NCBI GenBank assembly: GCA_035646535.1 | Contig: DASRPD010000072.1 | Span: 1 to 27,389 of the forward strand | Origin: DASRPD01 sp035646535 | Lineage (GTDB): Bacteria; Actinomycetota; Acidimicrobiia; IMCC26256; JANYLB01 | Reading direction: 5' to 3' | DNA: 27,389 bases | Shown: positions 1 through 6,727 of the stretch, in pieces | Numbering within the stretch: the stretch's first letter is position 1 | How the letters are laid out: each line of letters begins with the position of its first letter | Translations under genes and position numbers: made by a program | Notes under the pieces: generated by a model | Databases searched by the model: none | What the model saw: the letters and a program-made list of their open reading frames with translations, nothing else | What the model was told of the DNA's origin: nothing

Positions 1-662
1 GGCGGGCCCAACTCGGAATCGGGGCCGGCTGGTTCGACGTCGAGCACGAGTCGCTGGGCTTCGAGTTCGGCACGTTCACCGACCGCTTCGAGAAGCTCGA
101 GGAGGCGTTGCAGATCGTCCTGCCGATGTTGGCCGACGAGCGACCGACGTTGTCGGGCAAGCACTACCGGGTCACCGACGCGATCAACCAGCCACCCCCG
201 ATCTCACGGATCCCGGTCATGATCGGCGGCAGCGGCGAGAAGAAGACCCTCCGACTCGTGGCCCAGTACGCCGACGAGTCCAACCTCACCTCGCCCAGCG
301 TCGAGCTGCCCCGCAAGCTCGACGCGCTGGCGGGCCACTGTGAGCGTCTCGGACGAGATCGGTCCGAGATCACGATGAGCCAGCACCTCAACGTGTGCAT
401 CGCCGAAACCAAGGACGACGCGCACGCGGACATGGTCAGGTTCCTGGGCGAGCGGGGCATCGACCTGACGACCGTCGACGACGCCACCCGCGACATGATC
501 CTCGCCATGGTGGTGTGGGGCGGGCCCGACGACGTGGGCGAGCAGCTCACCGCCGTGCTCGAGCGCGGCGCCGAGGGCTTCACCTGCTCACTGCCGGCCA
601 ACGGCTACAACCCTGATTCCGTCGAGCTCCTGGGCCGAGTCGCTACCGAGGTCCTCGGTTAG
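1..662 (+). CDS. LLM-class (probably F420-dependent) oxidoreductase, 5'-truncated
   Basis: The reading frame is open from base 3 to the TAG at 660-662, so the N-terminus lies outside the window; an ATG at 108 is internal. The upstream in-frame part reads GIGAGWFDVEHESLGFEF, followed by TDRFEKLEEALQIV. This is a hallmark of the bacterial luciferase-like TIM-barrel family, where the GxGAGW strand helps bind the deazaflavin. Further on, PVMIGGSGEKKTLRLVAQYAD is the second family signature (PxxIGGxGxxKTLRLxAxYAD), and the C-terminal helix ends with a typical GAEGFTCSLP segment. Members transfer hydride between F420H2 (or FMNH2) and diverse organic substrates. The substrate cannot be read from sequence. 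The gene is followed by a strong hairpin and then by the convergent arsR. The family call is firm; the cofactor is inferred from the actinobacterial subfamily. Confidence 0.9.
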   Translation, partial: RAQLGIGAGWFDVEHESLGFEFGTFTDRFEKLEEALQIVLPMLADERPTLSGKHYRVTDAINQPPPISRIPVMIGGSGEKKTLRLVAQYADESNLTSPSVELPRKLDALAGHCERLGRDRSEITMSQHLNVCIAETKDDAHADMVRFLGERGIDLTTVDDATRDMILAMVVWGGPDDVGEQLTAVLERGAEGFTCSLPANGYNPDSVELLGRVATEVLG

Positions 663-678
663 GCCGTCCCTCCCGATC

Positions 679-746
679 GACCCCACTTCGCTTTAGCGTC
701 GCAGGACGGGACTATTTCCCGTCCTGCGACGCCAAAGCGTGGGGTC
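679..746. terminator. Long imperfect hairpin between convergent genes (bidirectional terminator or REP-like element)
   Basis: The left arm (679-711) and right arm (717-746) pair over about 30 bp around a 5-nt loop (CTATT, 712-716). The inner 13 bp (TCGCAGGACGGGA against TCCCGTCCTGCGA) are perfect. The outer part (GACCCCAC...GCTTT) pairs except for three unpaired bases (TTC) in the left arm and one A/G difference. There is no U-tract, which is common for actinobacterial terminators. It starts 17 nt after the stop of the oxidoreductase and lies before the 3' end of the oppositely oriented arsR, so a shared terminator is the simplest reading. The unusual length also fits a dispersed palindromic repeat. 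Confidence 0.75.
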
Positions 747-791
747 AAGGGGCGTTGCCGTCACGCAAGCGTGACGGATGGATTCAGGTGC

Positions 792-1136
792 TCAACCCGC
801 GACGACGGCCTCGGCCGGAAGGGCGAGCGCGGTCCGGAGGGCTTCGAACCGCTCCGGGCGGAGACGGAACCACGCCCATTTCCCGCGTTGGTCCCGGGTG
901 AGCACCCCGGCCTTCACGAGCTGGGTCAGGTGGTGGCTCACGGTTGCCTGCGACCGCCCGAGCGGCTCGGTCAGCTCGCACGCGCACACCTCGCCCGCCG
1001 GAGAGCTGGCGACGAGGCTGACCAGGCGCAAACGGGCCGGATCCGCGAGCGCCTTGAGGATCGTGGCGATCTCGGTCGCCTCGACCTCGTCGAGCGCACG
1101 GACGAGGAGAGGCGGACAGCAGGCCGCAGCCGCCAT
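792..1136 (-). CDS. arsR: ArsR-family As(III)/metal-sensing repressor
   Basis: A 114-aa winged-helix repressor of the ArsR/SmtB family, expected to leave DNA when trivalent arsenic binds. The start at 1136 gives MAAAACCPPLLVRALDEVEA; the frame is open further upstream, but that sequence lacks family character and covers the promoter region. Residues 26-40 (ILKALADPARLRLVS) are the dimerisation/helix signature. Residues 62-73 (SQATVSHHLTQL) are the recognition helix. GEVCACEL (49-56) carries the Cys-x-Cys pair of the E. coli-type As(III) site, and Cys6-Cys7 form an N-terminal vicinal pair like that described for Corynebacterium glutamicum ArsR. Both cysteine sets are therefore visible. The gene is divergent from arsI, with a palindrome in the shared region. 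The repressor call is strong; exact start and metal selectivity are less certain. Confidence 0.88.
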   Translation of the reverse strand: MAAAACCPPLLVRALDEVEATEIATILKALADPARLRLVSLVASSPAGEVCACELTEPLGRSQATVSHHLTQLVKAGVLTRDQRGKWAWFRLRPERFEALRTALALPAEAVVAG

Positions 1137-1178
1137 AGGCCTGGCAGGTTCGGTCGGGTTCGCCCAGGCATCCACAAG

Positions 1179-1184
1179 AACATA
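1179..1184 (-). promoter_or_regulatory. Possible -10 element for arsR
   Basis: On the minus strand this reads TATGTT, about 42 nt before the chosen arsR start at 1136. No good -35 is seen at the expected distance (GCATAC). It is offered because it would place the 1216-1229 palindrome just upstream of the arsR promoter, allowing autoregulation. Confidence 0.3.
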
Positions 1185-1214
1185 TTGACAGACGTCGAAG
1201 CGTATGCCTATCAT
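1185..1214 (+). promoter_or_regulatory. Predicted sigma-70-type promoter of arsI
   Basis: TTGACA (1185-1190) is a perfect -35 hexamer, followed by an 18-nt spacer and TATCAT (1209-1214) as -10. This stands out in such GC-rich surroundings. It lies about 80 nt upstream of the arsI start, and a palindrome follows directly after the -10, as expected for a repressor-controlled promoter. Confidence 0.65.
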
Positions 1215-1215
1215 T

Positions 1216-1229
1216 TCGATACTTATCGA
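1216..1229. promoter_or_regulatory. Candidate ArsR operator (TCGATA-CT-TATCGA)
   Basis: A perfect 6-bp inverted repeat with a 2-nt centre lies one base after the predicted arsI -10 element, so it would cover the transcription start. ArsR operators are typically AT-rich imperfect palindromes of this kind in the arsR/target intergenic region. Position and symmetry are seen directly; binding by ArsR is inferred. Confidence 0.6.
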
Positions 1230-1294
1230 TGCGAGACGCCTGACCGAAGCCATCCAAACCGCGGGCGCCACCGGCGTCCCCCCCGGAGGTACCG

Positions 1295-1735
1295 ATGTCC
1301 CGACTGCAGCTCGCCCTCGACGTCACCGATCTCGACACCGCGATCGAGTTCTACTCGAAGCTGTTCGCGACGGAGCCGGCCAAGATCAAGCCCGGCTACG
1401 CGAACTTCGAGATCGCCGATCCGCCGCTGAAGCTCGTCCTCTTCGAAGGCCCGGTCGGCGCGAGGCTGAATCACCTCGGGGTCGAGACCGAGAGCGGCGA
1501 GGAGGTCGCCGCGGCCGAGGCGCGACTCGCCGAGACGGGCCTCGAGACCAGCGGTGTCGACGACACGATCTGTTGCTATGCGAACAAGACAGAGACGTGG
1601 GTGACCGATCCCGACGGCGCGCGTTGGGAGTGGTACGTGAAGACCGGCGATTCCGATCAGATCGCGCACGCGGCCGAGTCGGCGGCGGCGTCCTGGTGCA
1701 CTCCCGCGCCGGAGGCGTCCTCGGCTTCCGGCTGA
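1295..1735 (+). CDS. arsI: ArsI/CadI-family glyoxalase-fold metalloenzyme (organoarsenical C-As lyase type)
   Basis: A 146-aa vicinal-oxygen-chelate protein. The ATG at 1295 is preceded by GGAGGT at 1285-1290. MSRLQLALDVTDLDTAIEFY is the standard ArsI/CadI opening, followed by FATEPAKIKPGYANFEIADP and NHLGVE. The family's candidate Fe(II) ligands are visible as Gln5, His60 and Glu112. The trivalent-arsenical-binding vicinal pair is Cys93-Cys94 (TICCYANK), and a third Cys135 lies near the C-terminus (SWCTP). ArsI enzymes cleave the carbon-arsenic bond of methyl-As(III) and related aromatic arsenicals, giving As(III). M. tuberculosis CadI is a cadmium-induced relative, so the physiological metal(loid) is not settled. 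The divergent ArsR with As-type cysteines favours arsenic. No arsenite efflux pump or arsenate reductase is in the window. Confidence 0.9.
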   Translation: MSRLQLALDVTDLDTAIEFYSKLFATEPAKIKPGYANFEIADPPLKLVLFEGPVGARLNHLGVETESGEEVAAAEARLAETGLETSGVDDTICCYANKTETWVTDPDGARWEWYVKTGDSDQIAHAAESAAASWCTPAPEASSASG

Positions 1736-1896
1736 TTCACCCACCCCACGGCTGGTCGATGCGACCGGCCGGTTCCTGGCGACGTGTGATCACGTCGGAC
1801 CTCGACGCGAGTCATCGATACGATCACCCGCGACGACGCGACCCACCTGAGCGATCAGCTCACGGCGCGTACCCACGCGGAGTCGAGGGAGATCAG

Positions 1897-2448
1897 ATGA
1901 CGTCACCGCGTGATGCGACTCGGAGCATTCCGGAGCGCCGCGATGCCGGCACCGGGCGAGCGCCCGATCCTGGGTCCTTCGCACCGCTCGCGCCCGAACG
2001 TGCCGCGCGCTGGGCCAATTTCGCGAACTGGGACGTGACCCACTTCCCGCAGGTGGTCGGACTCGAGGTCGAGGAGATTCGCCAGGACTACGCGCGGATG
2101 CGCCTCCCGTACCGGGCGGAGCTGAACCAGCCGGCGGGGGTGGTCCACGGCGGCGCGCTCGCGATCTTGATCGATACGGTCATCGTGCCCGCGATCGGCG
2201 CGGCGTACGACTCGGTGCCGCTCATGCTCACGCCCAGCATGAACATCAACTTCGTGGGAGCGGTGCGTGAACAGGACGCCATCGCCGAAGGCTGGATCGT
2301 GCGGCGCGGGCGCAGCATCGTGTTCTGTGAAGCGGCTATCCATGGCGCCGACGGGGCGCCGACCGCGACCGCAACGTTGGTCTACTCCATCCGGGTCCCC
2401 TCGACCGAGCGGCAGCCAGTTCCACGAGACGGAGGGAGCACGACGTGA
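1897..2448 (+). CDS. PaaI-type hotdog-fold acyl-CoA thioesterase
   Basis: A 183-aa protein with the ATG at 1897 preceded by GAGGGAG at 1885-1891. The same frame is open far upstream, but that part overlaps arsI and has no protein character. After a 40-residue Arg/Pro-rich leader, the hotdog domain runs from about residue 50 to 175. The key signature is NQPAGVVHGGALAILIDT: His84-Gly-Gly and Asp93 match the active-site segment of PaaI-like thioesterases, which hydrolyse acyl- or aryl-CoA to free acid and CoA. TPSMNINFVGAV and the GRSIVFCEAAI strand are also typical. The stop overlaps the start of the following crotonase by 4 nt (GTGA), so the two are translationally coupled and probably act on the same acyl-CoA. 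The substrate is unknown. The long non-conserved N-terminus is unusual for the family. Confidence 0.85.
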   Translation: MTSPRDATRSIPERRDAGTGRAPDPGSFAPLAPERAARWANFANWDVTHFPQVVGLEVEEIRQDYARMRLPYRAELNQPAGVVHGGALAILIDTVIVPAIGAAYDSVPLMLTPSMNINFVGAVREQDAIAEGWIVRRGRSIVFCEAAIHGADGAPTATATLVYSIRVPSTERQPVPRDGGSTT

Positions 2449-3230
2449 GCGACGAGAAGGTGACGGTCGGGCGTGACGGTCACGTGCTGAGCATCGGGGT
2501 GAATCGCCCTGAGAAGAAGAACGCGTGGGACGTCGACATCATCCAGGGCGTGGCGCGGGGCTTGCAGGAGCTGGCCGACGAGCCCGAGCTGCGGGTCGGC
2601 GTCATCTTCGGCCACGGTCCCGACTTCAGCGCGGGCCTGGACCTCATGTCGGTCGCGCCGCTCGTCGCCGGTGGCCGGGGCGCATCCGTCCTGCCGGCCG
2701 GCCTTCCCGACCCGTGGGACTTCCTCGGCGAGCCCTGCCCCAAGCCGGTCGTCGTCGCGGTGCACGGCCGGTGCTTCACCCTCGGTATCGAGCTGATCCT
2801 CGCCTCGCAGGTCACGATCGCCGCCGCGGACACCCAGTTCGCGCAGCTCGAGGTCGCCCGCGGCATCGTGCCGCTCGGCGGGGCGACGCTGCGGCTCGGG
2901 GAGCGGCTGGGTTCAGTTGGTCTGCGGTATCTCCTCACCGCGGAGACGTTCGACGCGCCCACCGCGCTCGACGCCGGGCTCGTCACCGAGGTCGTGGCGG
3001 TGGGTCGGCAGCTCGAACGAGCCCGAGAGGTCGCCGGACTGATCGCCGCGAACGCGCCCCTGGCCGTCCAGGCCGCGCTCGCCGCGTCACGCGCGGCCGA
3101 GCGAGGGGCGCGCGACGCGGCGGCGCGAGCAGTTGGGGTGGCGGTGCCCGCGCGGTTCAACTCCGCCGATGCCGCGGAGGCAATCTCGGCCATGGTCGAG
3201 CGCCGTACCGCCGTGTTCACCGGTCGGTAA
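2445..3230 (+). CDS. Enoyl-CoA hydratase/isomerase (crotonase) family protein
   Basis: A 261-aa protein starting at GTG 2445, inside the stop of the thioesterase, with GGAGGGAG at 2431-2438 as ribosome binding site. NRPEKKNAW opens the crotonase fold. The two oxyanion-hole strands are HGPDFSAGLDL (57-67) and GRCFTLGIELILASQ (108-122). The two acidic residues that act as catalytic pair in mitochondrial enoyl-CoA hydratase appear to be kept as Glu116 (GIELIL) and Glu136 (QLEVARGIVP), so a true hydratase is plausible. The C-terminal helix continues to residue 261, a normal length. This family also includes isomerases, dehalogenases and hydrolases, so the exact reaction on the acyl-CoA is not assigned. 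The partner thioesterase suggests a short acyl-CoA degradation step. Confidence 0.87.
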   Translation: MSDEKVTVGRDGHVLSIGVNRPEKKNAWDVDIIQGVARGLQELADEPELRVGVIFGHGPDFSAGLDLMSVAPLVAGGRGASVLPAGLPDPWDFLGEPCPKPVVVAVHGRCFTLGIELILASQVTIAAADTQFAQLEVARGIVPLGGATLRLGERLGSVGLRYLLTAETFDAPTALDAGLVTEVVAVGRQLERAREVAGLIAANAPLAVQAALAASRAAERGARDAAARAVGVAVPARFNSADAAEAISAMVERRTAVFTGR

Positions 3231-3318
3231 CACTGACGCCGGCGACGGATGTCGCGTCACTCCAGGCGCTGGTTGCCCCGACAGGCGGCGCCGGCGCGAG
3301 GCAGGGGAAGGGACTCAC

Positions 3319-3729
3319 ATGGTTGACGAAACGGCCGATCAGGCGCTGACGGAGCGGATCGATGGGCTGGCGGTGGTGGTCGGGGCGATCCGGCTCGCGT
3401 CCGGGCTGTCGTTTCTCGTCGCGCCCTCCGCGGCGAATCGGCTCTGGGGCGACGACGGAGACAGCGGCCCGACCGCGAGTCTGTTGCTTCGGTCGATGGG
3501 GTATCGCGACGCGCTCATCGGCGCGCTCCTGCTCGGCGCGGCACTGCGGAGAAAGCCGACGACCACCGGTTGGTTCCTGGCCTCCGCGGGCGCCGACGCG
3601 GCCGACCTCGTCGGCGGTATCGCCAACCACGCGCGGATGAGTCGGGCCCAGCAGGTGCGCGGGCTCGAGGGCGCGGCCGTCGGGATCGCGATCGGCCTTG
3701 TCGGCGCAGCGCGAGCCTTCACCCGCTGA
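3319..3729 (+). CDS. Small integral membrane protein of unknown function
   Basis: A 136-aa protein starting at ATG 3319, with a purine-rich GGGGAAGGG about 6 nt upstream. The frame is open further upstream but overlaps the crotonase there. Hydrophobic stretches lie at about residues 16-38, 54-74, 84-102 and 116-132, suggesting four membrane helices with short loops. The first segment (AIRLASGLSFLVAPSAANRLWG) is followed by a conserved-looking acidic turn, and RSMGYRDALIGALLLGAAL forms the second helix. This resembles short actinobacterial four-helix proteins (DUF4267-like), but I cannot name a family with confidence. The 88-nt gap after the crotonase means it may be a separate unit. No function is proposed. 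Confidence 0.7.
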   Translation: MVDETADQALTERIDGLAVVVGAIRLASGLSFLVAPSAANRLWGDDGDSGPTASLLLRSMGYRDALIGALLLGAALRRKPTTTGWFLASAGADAADLVGGIANHARMSRAQQVRGLEGAAVGIAIGLVGAARAFTR

Positions 3730-3774
3730 CGCGAGTTCACCCGCGTGCGAGTGGCCCGCGGCACCGCGCAGGCG

Positions 3775-4392
3775 CTACTGGTCTCCGTCGCCCAGCGTGA
3801 TGTCCATGCCGGCGGCATCAGGGTCCATCGCGCGCAGCGCTGCCATCGCGCGGGTGGCGCCGAGCTGCGCGACGTCTTCGGCCACACTGTCGGGCATGGT
3901 CAGGCGGACACACAGCCGGCCGCGCGAACGGGTGACCGTCGCCCCGGCCGCTTCGGCATGCGTGACGCCGTGGCGCGCCAACGTCTCTCGAAGCGACGCG
4001 GTCGCGGCATCGGAGTGCCGTGTGAGCGGCGCGGTCGCGGCCCAGTCGCACGCGCTGACCACATCGTCACCGTGCACGGTGGCCGTGGTCCACGGAGCGT
4101 ACGGGCTGCCGCCGGACTCGCCGGCGACCACGAGCGGGACGCCCGAGCGAATCGCACACGGCACACCGTCCTCGAGCTCGCTGGTGGTCCAGCGTTCGTC
4201 ACCGCGAACTGTCAGAGCTACATCGACCGGCGTGCCGTTGAGTGGGCACCGGTCGTGGTGGTCGAGACCGACGCACGGAAAGGCGGCCCCATCGCGCTCG
4301 TGGCACCGCACGACATCGTGACCGGCGGCCTCAAGCTGATCGATGGCGGTGTCCGCTGCTCGCGGCTCTGATTCCAGCACCAACACTCGCAT
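3775..4392 (-). CDS. Hypothetical protein, 205 aa
   Basis: The ATG at 4392 is preceded by an excellent GGAGGA 6 nt away, which fixes the start; longer forms of the frame are not credible. MRVLVLESEPRAADTAID followed by AGHDVVRC resembles the first beta-alpha-beta of a receiver or Rossmann-type fold. However, the receiver phospho-acceptor and lysine are not recognisable. Cysteines and histidines cluster around residues 36-50 (FPCVGLDHHDRCPLNG), possibly a metal site. The rest (PLVVAGESGGSPYAP, then a C-terminal helix with TMPDSVAEDVAQLGATRAM) gives no family I know. It lies 192 nt downstream of the HAD gene on the same strand. It is likely a real gene given its codon usage and ribosome binding site. 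Function unknown. Confidence 0.75.
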   Translation of the reverse strand: MRVLVLESEPRAADTAIDQLEAAGHDVVRCHERDGAAFPCVGLDHHDRCPLNGTPVDVALTVRGDERWTTSELEDGVPCAIRSGVPLVVAGESGGSPYAPWTTATVHGDDVVSACDWAATAPLTRHSDAATASLRETLARHGVTHAEAAGATVTRSRGRLCVRLTMPDSVAEDVAQLGATRAMAALRAMDPDAAGMDITLGDGDQ

Positions 4393-4584
4393 CGAGATCC
4401 TCCAGAAAACATACCGGCGACAGGTTCGCGACCATGGGTCCACAGCAGCCGTTTTATTGTTCATCCTGGATCCGAACGGGACGGGCAGGTAGGGCCGGAA
4501 GTCCCGAATCGAGCCCGGCCGGGTCGGTGCCGTGCCGGTCGCGGCCGCTCGAGGGAGCGGGACCATCGCGGCGGGCGGATGAGC

Positions 4585-5391
4585 TCAGACGAGGTCGAGC
4601 ACGCCGGCCCAGCCCCCGGTATCCGCGGGCGGAACGACGTGATCGGCCCGGGTCAGAGCTCCCGGATGGGCGTCCTCGGGCACGACCGCGATCGCGCAGC
4701 GGTCGAGGAGCTCACCATCATTCGGGCCGTCGCCCAACGCGAGGACGCGACTTGGATCGAGACCGGCGCGGGCGCAGTAGGCCTCGACGCCGACCCACTT
4801 CGAGACGCCCCGCGGACCGGCGGTGAGCGAGTGGCCGCCGAACTGGTCTCGCGCGACATGGGCCTCTGCGAACCCGCCGACCTGTTCGGCGATCTCGCGC
4901 AGCGCGAGGCCATCGGCATGGCCCATCATCCCGAACATGAAGACGGGCAGCTCGGTGACGACCCGTTCGAGATCGTCGTGGGTCGCGGTCGACTCGAGCG
5001 AGGCGAGGTGGTCGGGATGAGTGGCCGGGCGCGAGGTCACGATGACCTCGACATCCTGGTGATCGACGTACACGCACGGTTCGAGGCCAGCAGTTCGGAA
5101 CGCCCGCACGATCCGCAGTGCGATGTCAGGGTCACAGTGGTGGTGATGGAACCGGCTACCCGACGCGAGATCGAGCGCGAGCGCGCCGTTCATCACGACT
5201 GCGGGCGGGGCGAGCCCTACTGCGGCCAACGGCAGTCGCGTCGACGCGACGCGACGACCCGTCGCCACGAGCACGGGGAGTCCACGGCGCTCCAGCTCCG
5301 TCCACGCCTGTCTCGTACGTGGGTGGATCTCCTCGTGTCCCGACCACAACGTGCCATCGAGGTCGGTGACGACGAGCTCGATGGTCACCAC
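4585..5391 (-). CDS. Cof-type HAD-superfamily IIB phosphatase
   Basis: A 268-aa protein starting at GTG 5391 (or the next GTG, 5388). Motif I is TDLDGTLWSG with nucleophile Asp10 and acid/base Asp12. Motif II is LVATGRR (41-47), motif III is probably Lys198 (RGVSKWVGV) and motif IV is ALGDGPNDGELL (218-229) with Asp221 and Asp225. A C2B cap lies between motifs II and III. Such enzymes dephosphorylate sugar phosphates, sugar alcohol phosphates or flavin-pathway intermediates; the substrate is not predictable. It starts 7 nt after the stop of the fatty-acid-hydroxylase gene, so the two are very likely cotranscribed. HHHH at residues 82-85 is a curiosity of this protein. Confidence 0.9.
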   Translation of the reverse strand: MVTIELVVTDLDGTLWSGHEEIHPRTRQAWTELERRGLPVLVATGRRVASTRLPLAAVGLAPPAVVMNGALALDLASGSRFHHHHCDPDIALRIVRAFRTAGLEPCVYVDHQDVEVIVTSRPATHPDHLASLESTATHDDLERVVTELPVFMFGMMGHADGLALREIAEQVGGFAEAHVARDQFGGHSLTAGPRGVSKWVGVEAYCARAGLDPSRVLALGDGPNDGELLDRCAIAVVPEDAHPGALTRADHVVPPADTGGWAGVLDLV

Positions 5392-5398
5392 CCGTCAC

Positions 5399-6580
5399 TC
5401 ATCGTGCGGTGAGCAACGGCGTGCCGGGTTCGTCGGTCGTGGGCGATGTGGCGGCTCGGCGCGCCTTGGCCCAGCCCGGCCCGCGTACGACGTAGGAGAG
5501 GCGGTCGCGCCAGGTCGACGAACGGGCGACGTCACCCAACATGGCGGCGTGCTCGTGGGACGCGACCCGCACCGGGTTGAACGTGTCGATGTTCTCCGTG
5601 AGCCCGTAGACGACGGGTTCTTCCTCCGGGGTGAACGTCCCGAAGAGCCGGTCCCAGACGATCAGGATGCTGCCGTGGTTCTGGTCGAGGTACTGCTGAT
5701 TGCTTCCGTGGTGCACCCGGTGGTGCGACGGCGTGTTGAACACCCGCTCGAACGGTCCGAGGCGACGAATCGTGTCGGTGTGGAACCAGTACTGGTAGAT
5801 CAGGTTGACGGAGCGAGCCTGCGCGATCAGCGACGGCCGGATACCGAACAACGCGAGGAGCCCGTAGGGGAGGAACACACCGAGCGCGTCGGCGACGGGC
5901 TGGCGCAACGCGGTGGAGAGGTTGTACCGCTCGCTCGAGTGATGCACGACGTGGATCGCCCACAGACTCCGACTCTCGTGCATGAACCGATGGTTCCAGT
6001 AGTAGATGAAGTCCCATCCGGCAATCGCGGCGGCGAAGGCCAACGGCCCGGTGCCCAGGTCTCGGATCAGGCGGTGCTGGAAGAGCCGTTCACCTTTCGT
6101 CGCGGCCGCCCACCTCGTGGTGATCGCGATTCCTCCGGTGACGATCGACGCGACGCCCCCGGCCGCGGCGACGCGGCGCGCCACCCGGGCAATCCGGCGC
6201 CTCCGCCGCCGGTTCGGGGTCTCGGCGCAGGAGGGTGACTCCCCGTCGTCGGCGTCGAGTGGGGGAGCGGCTGCCTGGCGCGCCACGACGTCCGCGATCG
6301 TCGTCACACCCACCGTACCCACCGCGACCGCGAGCAACGTCTTGGCGTGGCGACCTCGGCCTGGTGTGACCGGTCCGAGCAGCTTCGACGCGGCGATCGG
6401 GGCCAGGAGGCTCCCGACTCCCATCGTGAGACTGGTGATGGTGTCGCGCCGCTCGTAGTCGGCGGCCGACGGGCCTCGCTGCTCGGCGCGACGTCGCAGG
6501 AAGAGGTACTCGGCGCCCATCGTGCCGAAGTACGCGGGCACCGCCGCGATCGTGAGGTCCACTGCGCTTCTGCTCCCCAT
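5399..6580 (-). CDS. Fatty acid hydroxylase / sterol desaturase-family membrane di-iron enzyme
   Basis: A 393-aa polytopic protein; ATG at 6580 chosen because the frame upstream (open to 7453) overlaps the divergent peptidase gene and is low-complexity Arg/Pro-rich. The catalytic part occupies residues 165-330. It has the histidine clusters of the superfamily: HRFMH (197-201), HVVHH (210-214), His267 in QYWFH, and HRVHH (287-291), which coordinate a di-iron centre at the cytoplasmic membrane face. YNLSTALRQ and QNHGSILIVWDRLFGTF are also standard family segments. Members insert oxygen into, or desaturate, lipids such as sterols, fatty acids and carotenoids. The first 160 residues, with extra hydrophobic helices and an Arg-rich linker (RRRRRR at 124-129), are beyond the usual domain. 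It is probably in an operon with the HAD phosphatase. The substrate is unknown. Confidence 0.88.
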   Translation of the reverse strand: MGSRSAVDLTIAAVPAYFGTMGAEYLFLRRRAEQRGPSAADYERRDTITSLTMGVGSLLAPIAASKLLGPVTPGRGRHAKTLLAVAVGTVGVTTIADVVARQAAAPPLDADDGESPSCAETPNRRRRRRIARVARRVAAAGGVASIVTGGIAITTRWAAATKGERLFQHRLIRDLGTGPLAFAAAIAGWDFIYYWNHRFMHESRSLWAIHVVHHSSERYNLSTALRQPVADALGVFLPYGLLALFGIRPSLIAQARSVNLIYQYWFHTDTIRRLGPFERVFNTPSHHRVHHGSNQQYLDQNHGSILIVWDRLFGTFTPEEEPVVYGLTENIDTFNPVRVASHEHAAMLGDVARSSTWRDRLSYVVRGPGWAKARRAATSPTTDEPGTPLLTAR

Positions 6581-6625
6581 GAGGCGTCTCGGGGATTCTC
6601 GCGCCTCGGCCCGGTCCAGGCCACG

Positions 6626-6658
6626 TCGGCTACGACGCGGCAGATTGGGTGGCGGGCC
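6626..6658. repeat. Left copy of short imperfect direct repeat flanking the peptidase gene
   Basis: Bases 6626-6649 match 10309-10332 at 22 of 24 positions (TCGGCTACGAC...GCAGATTGGG). The adjoining GCGGCAGATTGGGTGGCGG (6638-6656) also matches 10332-10350 with one difference. The right copy is the 3' end of the glycosyltransferase gene; read on the minus strand, this left copy would encode ATQSAAS-stop, close to that protein's tail. It lies in the 147-nt spacer between the hydroxylase and the peptidase. Confidence 0.7.
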
Positions 6659-6727
6659 TGGCCGCGCCGAGCCGAGGCACGTGCAACCCGCGCCCCGGCG
6701 TGGACGCGCCCGCGCTGAGGTGCTGTA

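Noticed and set aside
1204..1896. Long upstream extension of the thioesterase frame
   Set aside because: It overlaps arsI in another frame and is Arg-rich noise; ATG 1897 has a good ribosome site.
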